Source: Chlorobium sp.
GTDB taxonomy: Bacteria > Bacteroidota > Chlorobiia > Chlorobiales > Chlorobiaceae
Length of the DNA: 64,000 nucleotides
NCBI GenBank assembly: GCA_028282595.1
Contig: JANQHQ010000039.1
Span: 38,501-102,500 of the forward strand
Reading direction: 5' to 3'
Shown here: piece after piece, positions 8,542-16,900 of the stretch
How the letters are laid out: each line of letters opens with the position of its first letter
Position numbering within the stretch: the stretch's first letter is position 1
Program-made: the position numbers and the translations under genes
The notes under the pieces: model-generated
Databases searched by the model: none
What the model was told of the DNA's origin: nothing
Seen by the model: only the letters and a program-made list of their open reading frames with translations

Positions 8542-9096
8542 ATGACAAAAGAAAATATCCTGGTAAGAGACGAGAAAAAGTACGATGCCGACGTCATTAC
8601 CGAAGTGACTGCGGCGGCCTTCGAGTCCCTGGAGTTCAGCACCCAAACTGAGCAGTTCATCATCGAGGAGCTTCGTTCCGCAAGGGCCTTGACCTTATCG
8701 CTGGTCGCGGAAGTAGATGGTCGTGTTGTGGGGCATATTGCATTTTCTCCCGTGGTCATCTCAGATGGCACCACTGATTGGTACGGACTTGGACCGGTCT
8801 CAGTGCTGCCGATGTACCAGCGAAAGGGCATTGGCTCAACGCTGATACAGAAAGGTCTGTCACGATTGAGAGACCTCGGCGCCAAAGGCTGCTGTCTCAT
8901 CGGACATCCGCGGTATTACAGGAAATTTGGATTTGACAATGTTCCCGGGCTTGGACTGAAGGGAGTTCCGGAAGAGATATTTTTTGCACTTTCCTTTGAC
9001 GGTTGCTTTCCGCAGGGTAATACCACGCTCCATGAAGCATTCAAGGCAACTGGCCCGCAAGCGCCGGCAGAGGACAAGGCCGCGTCATCCCGCTGA
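8542..9096 (+). CDS. GNAT-family N-acetyltransferase (YhbS-like)
   Basis: This 184-residue protein has the GNAT fold motifs: the central strand VAEVDGRVVGHIAFSPV, then LGPVSVLPMYQRKGIGSTLIQKGL, where QRKGIGSTL is the acetyl-CoA pyrophosphate loop (R/Q-x-x-G-x-G/A). GHPRYYRKFGFD follows, as in YhbS-type acetyltransferases. Substrate unknown. A TTG 30 bp upstream (8512) keeps the frame open, but the ATG of MTKENILVR is preferred. It is the only plus-strand gene in the accessory island. GNAT proteins of this kind are frequent cargo of integron cassettes and genomic islands; that context is inferred. Confidence 0.85.
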   Translation: MTKENILVRDEKKYDADVITEVTAAAFESLEFSTQTEQFIIEELRSARALTLSLVAEVDGRVVGHIAFSPVVISDGTTDWYGLGPVSVLPMYQRKGIGSTLIQKGLSRLRDLGAKGCCLIGHPRYYRKFGFDNVPGLGLKGVPEEIFFALSFDGCFPQGNTTLHEAFKATGPQAPAEDKAASSR

Positions 9097-9140
9097 TGCT
9101 CGACGTCAGGACTTGCATCCATCCTCGCAAATCATTCGTA

Positions 9141-9395
9141 CTAAGCGGACCATCTGTTTAGCTTTGGTATTCCTCTTGTGAATATCCATGCCACAAATTT
9201 CGGTATTCCTTCCTCATTCATTTTTTTAATGCAAAACTCCTGCATCTCTTTTGCTGTCCTGCACCCATCGAGGAAATTACCATCCTGGTAACAAAGGCTA
9301 CAATATTCAGTGCTTTTGCTCCCATCACTGTTAGTCCCTCCATGTTGTGGATCTTCCTTTATTGGCATTCCACAGCTTTGACAAAAGCTATTCAT
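9141..9395 (-). CDS. Small putative zinc-ribbon protein
   Basis: This 84-residue protein begins MNSFCQSCGMPI and continues with the second cysteine pair EYCSLCYQDG, so two CxxC knuckles (about residues 5-8 and 32-35) can hold one zinc. A third Cys lies in LDGCRTAKEMQEFC. The whole chain matches the layout of the putative zinc-ribbon family found in many bacteria (usually about 85 residues), with the C-terminal FIxxMNEEGIPKFVAWIF-like helix. Function unknown. A ribosome-binding site (AAGGAGTTAGGCTT before the ATG) is clear. It follows the DUF2059 gene on the same strand after a 132-bp gap. The neighbourhood is AT-rich. Confidence 0.8.
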   Translation of the reverse strand: MNSFCQSCGMPIKEDPQHGGTNSDGSKSTEYCSLCYQDGNFLDGCRTAKEMQEFCIKKMNEEGIPKFVAWIFTRGIPKLNRWSA

Positions 9396-9527
9396 AAGCC
9401 TAACTCCTTATAGCTGAAACATAACGAGTTGTTCAGCAGTTGACAGGGCAATACGAAACATCAATTTGCCAAGACCGCCCTGCCCGAGTAATCTGTTGCA
9501 ACAAATTGCCGGCAGATCATTTCATCA

Positions 9528-10022
9528 TTATTGTATATTTATACCTTCCTGTTCAAGTCGTTTTTTAACTCTTTCTCTGACCTTTGGAAAAATTATTTGT
9601 GTTCGATTTTGACCTGCGGCCACACTCTCTTGCATAACATTTGGCATGTTTAGTATAAGCTTCTTGCCCAAATCGCTTCGATAAAATTTGAGCAAGTCTT
9701 TGATATCCTGATGACTATAGTATTTAGAATAGATTTGTATCAACTCCTGAACCAAACCATTTGAATTATTCATTTCATAATTCACGCTACTAATCACTTC
9801 TTCTTCAATAATGGCAAAAATTCTTGGATCGATATCCGGCCGCAATTCTTTAAAACCCGTTGCCATTTGTTGGACTATCATGGCACCCATTTGAGCCCCC
9901 ATATCAAGAGACCCGGTAATTTTTAACAATTCAAGAGTGTCTTCATCCTGATCCGCATAACAGTTTACATTACCTGTCAAAACGACAACGGATATAATTA
10001 GTGCGATATAAAATTTGTTCAT
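9528..10022 (-). CDS. Secreted DUF2059 protein
   Basis: This 164-residue protein has a Sec signal peptide (KFYIALIISVVVLTGNVNCYA, cleavage near residue 23). The mature part carries the DUF2059 pattern: LVQELIQIYSKYYSHQDIKDLLKFYRSDLGKKLI, in which the FYxSxxGKK segment is diagnostic. DUF2059 proteins are periplasmic and of unknown role. A strong Shine-Dalgarno (AGAGGGAGGAA) directly precedes the ATG. The gene is markedly AT-rich relative to the core genome and sits in the island between the zinc-ribbon gene and a broken RAYT copy, so it is probably horizontally acquired. Confidence 0.8.
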   Translation of the reverse strand: MNKFYIALIISVVVLTGNVNCYADQDEDTLELLKITGSLDMGAQMGAMIVQQMATGFKELRPDIDPRIFAIIEEEVISSVNYEMNNSNGLVQELIQIYSKYYSHQDIKDLLKFYRSDLGKKLILNMPNVMQESVAAGQNRTQIIFPKVRERVKKRLEQEGINIQ

Positions 10023-10228
10023 TTCCTCCCTCTATCTTTATTATTTCATAGCACGGATTCTCTTCAATTTTTTTTAAAATTTATCACATTTTTGCTTTAT
10101 GCTCAAACAAACATCTGCGGTTTGTCAGCCAGAATGACATATTTCAATAGCCATTATCGATGAGCAGGGCTCTTCACGCTGTTCGAAAGTCCGAATCTCG
10201 GCGAGTTTATCCCTGCTTGAGCCAGTTC

Positions 10229-10352
10229 ACCCATGCACCGAAGAAACTCTTTTCTGTCTTCGTCGCCCCGAACGATACCCCCCATCTCGATTCCACGGAT
10301 TATCACATGGTGCAATGTTCCCCGGCGCATCCAGCCTTGCTCCTCTTGGCAT
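10229..10352 (-). pseudogene. Truncated, frameshifted RAYT copy
   Basis: Reading down from the ATG at 10350-10352, the first codons spell MPRGARLDAPG as in the intact RAYT at 7369-8328. A single extra A then shifts the frame; the following 30 or so residues (TLHHVIIRGIEMGGIV...EFLRCMGELAQ) continue the match in another frame. Homology ends near 10229, so the HUH and tyrosine motifs are missing and no active protein can be made. The matching upstream flank (to 10441) is retained. Confidence 0.85.
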
Positions 10353-10546
10353 GCCATTATTTCTCGTTAGAAGAAGCCGGTTTTTCCTGTTTTCAATATA
10401 CGAAGCTCAATCAACTTTTCAACCTAATAAACAACGTCCCCCACTCTCACTGATCCTCATCTCCTCTACTGCTTTGCTACGACACACTTATAGGATGCCC
10501 CCTATTTCCAAAGATAACTGTTCGGCGAGATATTTAAGAATACATA
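10353..10546. repeat. Duplicated RAYT upstream flank (copy 2) and AT-rich spacer
   Basis: Bases 10353-10441 repeat the region upstream of the intact RAYT (AAGCCGGTTTTTCCTG, AATATACGAAGCT, TAATAAACAACGTCCC). The remaining 105 bp up to the stop of the PRTase-like gene is AT-rich and holds no gene, hairpin or attC-like site that I can see. Confidence 0.7.
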
Positions 10547-12118
10547 TTAAGCCCTTTTGATTCTCCAGTACAACATATCATTCAAGGCTTTCAATAAAAA
10601 TCCATCTGCAATGCGATCAGTACAGTTTGTGCAAAATTGCCGCTTTATTAGGGAAAGAACAATATCTTTCCTGATCTGACAAAAATCCATCGGACATTCT
10701 TTAACCTTTGAATGAAAGCCGACATCAGTGAAGTATACCACCAATTGACTCACCAGAATGTGCACCAAACCTTCTTCCAACGAACACTCCGCCGCATTGA
10801 CAAAGTTCTGTAGTTGGTATGCGGAGACAAACATGAACCTGCTATCGATATTGCTAGGGCCCGAGATATAATTGTAACGAATACTCTCATCATGTTTATC
10901 TACAAATGCGAGTGGATATCGTGTAAAACACCCAACAACATCAACTGCCAATTCGTCAAATTGCCAGAAAAATGCCCTATTGATCTCATACACACTAAAG
11001 TTGCGTTGGCTCTCAATTGATATGACTGCGTTTCGTGCAGCGTCCAGCTCAGTGTTCTGTGGTGCCGTAAAATGGAAATACTTTTGACATTTATTTAATT
11101 CCTGTGCAACTTGGGAAACATTGGTAAGGCCGAGATCAAGATCAAGGAGACCAACGCGATATCGATATGTTAGGACAGCAGGCTTTTTCTTACCAGTTGG
11201 TTTTATCCGAGTTTCAACTGCCACTAATTGTTCCTTCTCATGCGATAGCAGCTTATTGTGGTTTGTCTTAGCCTCATTTATTTTCTTTGGTAAATAACGA
11301 AAAAGTGGCGACCATGTATAAGCTTTACCATTAACCTTATTATTTTCACCATCTGCCCAAATGATGGGGAGTGTATTGTTTGGGCATTGGTAGTAGTATG
11401 CAGTCAGAAGCGCCGCGTCGCCATAACCCATAGGGTGTTTAGGATAGACTCTTTCTCCAAGTTGTCGTAAGCGCTCACATTCTTGTCCTGTAAAGGACGA
11501 TCTAGCGTTGACTACGGGTATCTGTGGAATAACATGCACACGAGGCATTTCTTTACGAAAACGGTCAAGAGCATCCTGTGAGATTGCTATAGCTAATACA
11601 TATATCTTATGTTCACCATAATGCTGTAGCTTTGGCCATACCTCTCTTAGAAATTGGTTACCTGTTCCATGTGTGTCATTAAATAGAATAAACACTGGAT
11701 CATGAAACGTCTGTGAATTTAGTTCACTGACGTGATACACTTGATTTTGAAGTAATTCCCAGTTCTTCACCAAATCATAGGCATGCCGATCAGCGCTATC
11801 TGCAGCGCCATCAGGTGTCACTAGAACAATATCTGATGGAGTGTTACCCGTATTTGTGAGGTGTCGTTCTATTGCCCTGTATAACTGGTTAAGTCGAGAA
11901 ACAAAGGCTTCAGAAGAATAGAACTTCAACGAATAGAATATCCGGAGAGCGAGTCGCTTGTCCTCAATATCATCAAAATTGCAGAACCAGTTATCAAGAT
12001 TCATTGCAAATGGTTGCGTATGAAGACCCCATTGCTGCAACTTCTGCACAATAATGGCTTTATCACGAGGATCAAGACCAATAAGAAAAGGATCATTAAA
12101 ACAATCAAATAGATTCAT
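10547..12118 (-). CDS. Phosphoribosyltransferase-like conflict protein (PRTase-CE type) with Cys-rich C-terminus
   Basis: This 523-residue protein has an N-terminal half that reads like the PRTase-CE family: FNDPFLIGLDPRDKAIIVQKL, a strand DIVLVTPDGAADSADRHAY, the PRPP-loop-like VFILFNDTHGTGNQF (residues 142-156), and the signature CPNNTLPIIWA (245-255) followed by WSPLFRY. PRTase-CE domains occur in bacterial conflict systems, some attached to retrons. The C-terminal 200 residues are different and end in two Cys pairs (C475/C480, C496/C499 in ECPMDFC...FCTNC), suggesting a zinc site. The gene is AT-rich and stands 150 bp downstream of a nucleotidyltransferase gene on the same strand. No reverse transcriptase is nearby. 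A defence role is inferred. Confidence 0.65.
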   Translation of the reverse strand: MNLFDCFNDPFLIGLDPRDKAIIVQKLQQWGLHTQPFAMNLDNWFCNFDDIEDKRLALRIFYSLKFYSSEAFVSRLNQLYRAIERHLTNTGNTPSDIVLVTPDGAADSADRHAYDLVKNWELLQNQVYHVSELNSQTFHDPVFILFNDTHGTGNQFLREVWPKLQHYGEHKIYVLAIAISQDALDRFRKEMPRVHVIPQIPVVNARSSFTGQECERLRQLGERVYPKHPMGYGDAALLTAYYYQCPNNTLPIIWADGENNKVNGKAYTWSPLFRYLPKKINEAKTNHNKLLSHEKEQLVAVETRIKPTGKKKPAVLTYRYRVGLLDLDLGLTNVSQVAQELNKCQKYFHFTAPQNTELDAARNAVISIESQRNFSVYEINRAFFWQFDELAVDVVGCFTRYPLAFVDKHDESIRYNYISGPSNIDSRFMFVSAYQLQNFVNAAECSLEEGLVHILVSQLVVYFTDVGFHSKVKECPMDFCQIRKDIVLSLIKRQFCTNCTDRIADGFLLKALNDMLYWRIKRA

Positions 12119-12172
12119 CCGATGCCTCTCATTTTGTTACATACCAGATCAAGCCGTGATTTCCACTTCTGC

Positions 12173-12247
12173 TTCTAATCGCTTGATGGCCAGCGCTTAG
12201 TTTCAGCGGCGCATACAAGCACGTCCGACTGGAAGCGGTTGTTAGAT
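12173..12247 (-). other. attC-like recombination site (degenerate)
   Basis: In the gap between the nucleotidyltransferase stop and the PRTase-like start, the minus strand begins ATCTAAC, an exact fit to the attC core RYYYAAC. It ends ATTAGAA, two mismatches from GTTRRRY. Nested inverted pairs lie between them: TCTAA/TTAGA, CGCTT/AAGCG, CCAG/CTGG and a central CGCT-7-AGCG. The length of 75 bp is in the attC range, and the position just after a minus-strand gene is where a cassette attC belongs. No integrase is in the window, so this would be a cassette lacking an integrase, or a chance structure. Confidence 0.4.
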
Positions 12248-12268
12248 TTCTGTATTCACATACGTGTA

Positions 12269-12934
12269 TCACGCTAAATCACTCAAGTTGAGCGAGATTT
12301 GACGAATGGCGTGCTCCCATGATTTATAGCAACGAATTGAAGACTTCTCAGGGTTTGGAGCCCCCGGCGTAAGCTTGAGTTTCTCGGTCAATAGCCACAT
12401 CCCATGACTGATGTTTTGTACAATCGGATAGTTGTCCCGATTCGGAATCATCTTTTGATCAATGAAACCACGGGACAAAATGCCAGCACCTCTGGCAGCA
12501 TTATCCCTCCAGTACTCACGCTCTAGCGGATTTGGGTGGACCAGCTCACTTTCAAAATCATATACCCATTGATTGTATTCGTTTCGCAATTGGTGAAAAA
12601 GCTTTTCAGAAACAATGAAGAAATCAAGGTCTGAAGCGGCTGAGAAACGTTTCCCTTGCTTGCCCGGTGCGAGCGAAATCCCTATTCTCGCACTGCCAGT
12701 CATAGAAATTTCCTTTGGTTCTACGTCTAGCCTGATCGCAAGCCAACCACGGAGAACCTCGAACACAGCGGGGCAATCGGAGAAAGCATACGGAATTCCT
12801 TCCGAGAGCCAAAGGCGCGCCAAAGCAACGCGGGATGCGTTCCCACCGCCACTAGCGGCAGCCAAGATCGCCTTTGCCTCTGGATATGCGCCATTTAGAC
12901 GGCGGAGTGGGTCAGGAATTCGAAAAGGTTCCAC
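12269..12934 (-). CDS. Nucleotidyltransferase-fold protein
   Basis: The 221-residue chain carries the minimal nucleotidyltransferase signature MTGSARIG (residues 78-85, with the helix-capping Gly-Ser) followed about 17 residues later by SDLDFFIV (101-108), whose two aspartates would bind Mg-NTP. The rest is helical (YNQWVYDFESELVHPNPLEREYWRDN; PIVQNISHGMWLLTEKLKLTP). The third acidic residue is not obvious. It overlaps the upstream transglycosylase gene by 23 bp, so the two are translationally linked. An attC-like site follows it. The substrate is unknown. Tail-adding, AMP-transferring or signal-nucleotide activity would all fit the fold, and the genomic setting suggests a conflict or stress role. 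Confidence 0.65.
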   Translation of the reverse strand: MEPFRIPDPLRRLNGAYPEAKAILAAASGGGNASRVALARLWLSEGIPYAFSDCPAVFEVLRGWLAIRLDVEPKEISMTGSARIGISLAPGKQGKRFSAASDLDFFIVSEKLFHQLRNEYNQWVYDFESELVHPNPLEREYWRDNAARGAGILSRGFIDQKMIPNRDNYPIVQNISHGMWLLTEKLKLTPGAPNPEKSSIRCYKSWEHAIRQISLNLSDLA

Positions 12935-13529
12935 GATTTAGTACGCAAGAATTTATTAGTCCAATATTCCGGGTTTCTTCGAGAAAAACTAAGTGTCGCG
13001 CTCTTCTGTGAATTCGCTCGATTTGGCCCGAGTTTCTATTCTTTGGTTGAGGGTATTTCAGGCAAGCAACAAGCAAAGCGCAATCGAGATCTGAGGCTGT
13101 ATCGGGACAGATCTCCAATTGCGAACATGCTTGTTCAAATCCGTGCATGTTCCAACCGTAGTACGCGAGCCAAAGATATACGCGAGCGATATCAGCTCGA
13201 TCAAATGCATTTGTGAGCTGTATCGCCAATAAGATTTCAGTTAACTTTCGCCATACTGTACGCTGATATCTACCGGTGATCGTTCGAACGAGCTGCATGG
13301 CGATAGTCGATCCGCCTTGTGGCTCGCCACAAACGATTGTTTTCCACAAGCTCCTGCATAATGCAATTGGGTCCGCCCCAATGTGAGCCGCAATTCTTCG
13401 ATCTTCACCCAATATCAATAACCTGCACATTTTCCGGTTCGGCTTTGGTCCGTTTTCCGAATTTAGCGCATCTAGAGACGCGTTGAATACGGCGAATACC
13501 TCGTCCCAAATTTGTGCACATGGTCTCAT
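12912..13529 (-). CDS. Stand-alone GT51 peptidoglycan transglycosylase domain
   Basis: The 205-residue product is essentially one GT51 domain, the lipid II polymerase module of class A penicillin-binding proteins. It shows LILGEDRRIAAHIGADP (catalytic Glu at residue 42), QGGSTIAMQLVR (71-82), RKLTEILLAIQL (94-105), and ARVYLWLAYYGWNMHGFEQAC. There is no signal peptide, membrane anchor or transpeptidase domain, which is odd because the substrate faces the periplasm. The frame is open to 13670, but the N-terminal extension overlaps a repeated non-coding tract (13597-13665), so the ATG of MRPCAQIW is preferred. It overlaps the nucleotidyltransferase gene by 23 bp. Confidence 0.7.
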   Translation of the reverse strand: MRPCAQIWDEVFAVFNASLDALNSENGPKPNRKMCRLLILGEDRRIAAHIGADPIALCRSLWKTIVCGEPQGGSTIAMQLVRTITGRYQRTVWRKLTEILLAIQLTNAFDRADIARVYLWLAYYGWNMHGFEQACSQLEICPDTASDLDCALLVACLKYPQPKNRNSGQIERIHRRARHLVFLEETRNIGLINSCVLNRGTFSNS

Positions 13530-13774
13530 TGAGCAAATATCAGTAGGCGATCTAACATTATTTATTAGCAGCAGGACTCTTCCGAGAATTGTAAAAAAAT
13601 TACCACAATCTTGCTTTGCGTTCAAACAAACACCTGAATTCATCAGCCGTAAAAACATATTTAGTGTCAACTAGCACATCTATACTGCTGACGAACAGCC
13701 ATGAGAGCTGGCAGGTTACAGGCAAGAGGAGCTGTAGCATTATAGGCGTATCTATTTCAGACGTATAGGGAATA

Positions 13775-13808
13775 CGAAAAAAGCCCTGCTCATCGATGTG
13801 CAGGGCTC
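13775..13808 (-). terminator. Rho-independent terminator downstream of nrdJ
   Basis: On the minus strand the sequence reads AGCCCTGCACATCGATGAGC, then AGGGCTTTTTT: an 8-bp GC-rich stem followed by a run of six U. It lies about 190 bp beyond the nrdJ stop and is the first terminator after it. Confidence 0.75.
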
Positions 13809-13872
13809 TTCACGTTGTTCAACTGCTGAATCTCGGCAAGTTTTTCTGGGCAAGCAAACCGGATTTCCGACG

Positions 13873-13970
13873 TCGCGAGTCCCGATTGTATCGGGATGCA
13901 AGGCGGACGGAGCGCAGGAACCGGAGTCCCGACAGGTCGGGATGAGGTGAGCACCGCCCAACGCGGCAAT
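13873..13970. repeat. MITE-related internal repeat without terminal repeats
   Basis: The words GAGTCCCGATTGTATCGGGA, AAGGCGGACGGAG and CCGGAGTCCCGACAGGTCGG match, in the same order, the interior of the elements at 21152-21317 and 60762-60935. The GGGCACCTCTA ends are absent, so this is a remnant or a recombined core in the 3' untranslated region of nrdJ. Confidence 0.6.
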
Positions 13971-13998
13971 CGAACCGCGCAGCAGGTGGAAAACGGTT

Positions 13999-16900
13999 TT
14001 ATGAGCAGCCGGTGGTCATGCCGCAATCCTCGCACACCTTGCAGGTTCCGTTCTGCTTGACCCGCATGGAACCGCAGTTCTCGCACTGCTCTCCGGAAAA
14101 GCCCTGGACCTTCGCCTGGATCACCTGGGCGTCGACGCTGTCCGAACGCTCCCGTCCCGACTGGGCAGCAACTTTCTTTACCGGCTCCTCGACGGCGGAA
14201 ACTCCCGCGTCGGCCCCGGCGGCGGCGTCCTCCTTGCCGTTCGCTCCGTTGGCCGCGTTGCCGCCCGGAGATATTTCATCGACCGCCTTGACATGCACGA
14301 AATCCTTCCTGCCGAGGTAGTCGTAACCGATGGAACGGAACACGTAATCGAGAATCGAGGTGGCGTTCTTGATGACGTTGTGCCCCTGAACCATGCCGGC
14401 GGGTTCGAACCGCGTGAAGGTGAAACTGTCGACCAGATCATCCAGCGGCATGCCGTACTGCAGCGCCTTGGAGGCGAGCACCGCGAAACAGTTGAGCAGC
14501 CCCTTGAACGAAGCCCCCTCCTTGTACATGTCGATGAAGACCTCGCCGAGCGCACCGTCCTCGTACTCGCCGGTTCTCAGGAAGACCTTGTGGCCGCCGA
14601 CATAGGCCTCGCGGATGTAGCCTTTCCTGCGCTTCGGCAGCGTGCGGCGTTCGGAACGGTGGTAGACCCGTTCGACAATCCGCTCCTGCACCTCCCTGGG
14701 ACCCTTGGTTTCGTCGAGATCGTCCTCGGTGCCGAGCATGATGACCTCGTCGAGGTCGTCGTAACTGCTGATGTTGAGCGGCTGGGAAAGCTTCGAACCG
14801 TCACGGTAGATGGTGATGGCCTTGATCATGTGCTGCCACCCCGAGAAGTACACTTCGGCGATCTCCTCGGTCGTGGCGGTCGCGGGCATGTTGACCGTTT
14901 TGGAAATAGCCCCCGAGATGAACGGCTGGACAGCCGACATCATGCGCACATGCGCCATGTGGTTGATGTAGCGTCGGCCCTTGGCGCCGCACTTCCCCGC
15001 GCAGTCGAAGACCGGAAGGTGTTCCAGCTTCAGATGCGGGGCGCCCTCTATGGTCATGGTGCCGCAGACGTAGTCGTTGGCGGCGTCGAAGTCCTCCTTC
15101 GTCGCGCCCAGGGCTTCGAGCATGTTGAAGTTGGGATCGTTGAGCTGTGCCTCGGTGAAACCGAGCCCCTCGCAGAACTCTTCACCGAGAATCCACTTGT
15201 TGAACGCGAAGCGGATATCGAAGACGTTCTCGAGCTGGGCTTCGACCGCGGCGATCTTGTCGTCGGTGAATCCCTTGTTCTTCAGCCACTGGCGGTTGAT
15301 CGACGGGCAACCGGAGAGGGTTCCGTGCCCCTTGCAGTACTTCTCGATATCGTCGATCTGTTTCGGCTCGTAACCGAGGCGTTCAAGCGCCTTGTGGACG
15401 GATTGATTGACGATCTTGAAGTAACCGCCCCCGGCGAGTTTCTTGAACTTGACGATCGCGAATTCCGGTTCTACACCGGTCGTGTCGCAGTCCATGACAA
15501 GACCGATCGTGCCCGTCGGGGCGATGACGCTGACCTGGGCGTTCCGGTAGCCGTGCTTTTCGCCCATCTCCAGCGCCTTGTCCCAGACCTTGCCCGCCGC
15601 CTCGAAGAGGTAGGAGGGACAGTATTCCGAATCGATGCCTCTCGGCTTGACCATGAGACCCTCGTATTCGTCTTCCGAGAGGTTGTGCGCGGCTCTGCGG
15701 TGGTTGCGCATGACCCGCAGCATGTCGGCCGCATTCTCGCCGTAGCGCGCGAACGAACCGATGTCCCTGGCCAGTTCGGCCGAGGTCTTGTAGGCCTCGC
15801 CGGTGATCAACGCCGAAATCGCTCCGGAAATCGCGAGGGCTTTCGGCGAATCGTAGGGGATGCCCATGACCATCAGAATGGTCCCGAGATTGGCGAAGCC
15901 GAGACCCAGGGTCCTGAATTCGTAACTCTGGCGGGCGATGTCGTTCGACGGGAAGTGGGCCATCAGCACCGAGATCTCCAGAACGACCGTCCAGAGCCGT
16001 GAGGCGTGCAGAAGCTCGTCGACCTTGATCGCGCCCGCCTTTTCGTCGAGAAAATGCCCGAGGTTGAGGCTTGCGAGATTGCACGCGGTGTCGTCGAGGA
16101 ACATGTACTCCGAACAGGGGTTGCTCGCATTGATGCGCCCGCTTGCCGGACAGGTGTGCCACTCGTTGATCGTCGTGTCGAACTGCAGGCCCGGATCGGC
16201 GCATTTCCACGCGCTCATGACGATTTTCTGCCAGAGGTCGCGGGCTTTCACCGATTTGGCGTGCTTGCCGGTCGTCCGCTCCTTCAGCTCCCACAGCTCG
16301 TCGTTTTCGACGGCTTTCATAAACGTGTTGGTCACCCTGACGGTGTTGTTCGAATTCTGTCCACTGACGGTCTGGTACGCTTCGGATTCGTAATGAGTGT
16401 CGTATTCGTCGAAGTCCAGCGTGGTATAGCCCTGATCGACCAGCGAGAGCACCCTCAGGATATAGCTCATGGGAACGCCCCGGCCGAGCGCGTTCTGGAT
16501 CAGGGTGTTGAGTTTCGGATTTTTCTTCCGGTCGCTGCCGTTCTGCACCGCTTCCTCGACGACGGCCTTGAGAAATCTCGAACAGATTTTCGAACCGGAA
16601 ACCATGGACGCCACCTTGTCCTCTTCCCGGGCTTTCCACTCGATGAATTTTTCGACATCGGGATGGTCGATATCGACGATCACCATTTTCGCCGCCCTGC
16701 GCGTCGTGCCCCCGGACTTGATCGCCCCCGCCGCGGAATCGAAAATCTTGAGGAAGCTCATCAGGCCGGAGGAACTGCCGCCGCCGCTGAGCTTCTCGCC
16801 GCCCGAACGCAGATTGGAAAAGTTCGTGCCCGAGCCGCTGCCGAACTTGAACACCCTCGCTTCACGGATGGCGAGATCGAAAATCCCCCCCTCGTTGACC

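Larger units (their letters stand above)
13530..13998. other. Non-coding junction between island and nrdJ
   Basis: No gene is apparent here. From the left it holds a tract (about 13602-13665, CTTGCTTTGCGTTCAAACAAA) similar to 10085-10150 upstream of the DUF2059 gene. Next come about 110 bp of unique sequence and a terminator hairpin at 13775-13808. The CAGGGCTCTTCACG...AATCTCGGC word, also present at 10165-10205, follows, and finally a GC-rich block (13873-13970) resembling the interior of the MITE family described elsewhere in this window but without its ends. Confidence 0.6.

Noticed and set aside
9396..9527. Second attC-like site between the DUF2059 and zinc-ribbon genes
   Set aside because: A CAGGGC/GCCCTG pair and a GTTATGT end are present, but the core boxes do not pair and no RYYYAAC core faces them.
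10547..13529. A retron, because of the PRTase-CE protein
   Set aside because: No reverse transcriptase gene and no obvious msr-msd RNA in the neighbourhood.
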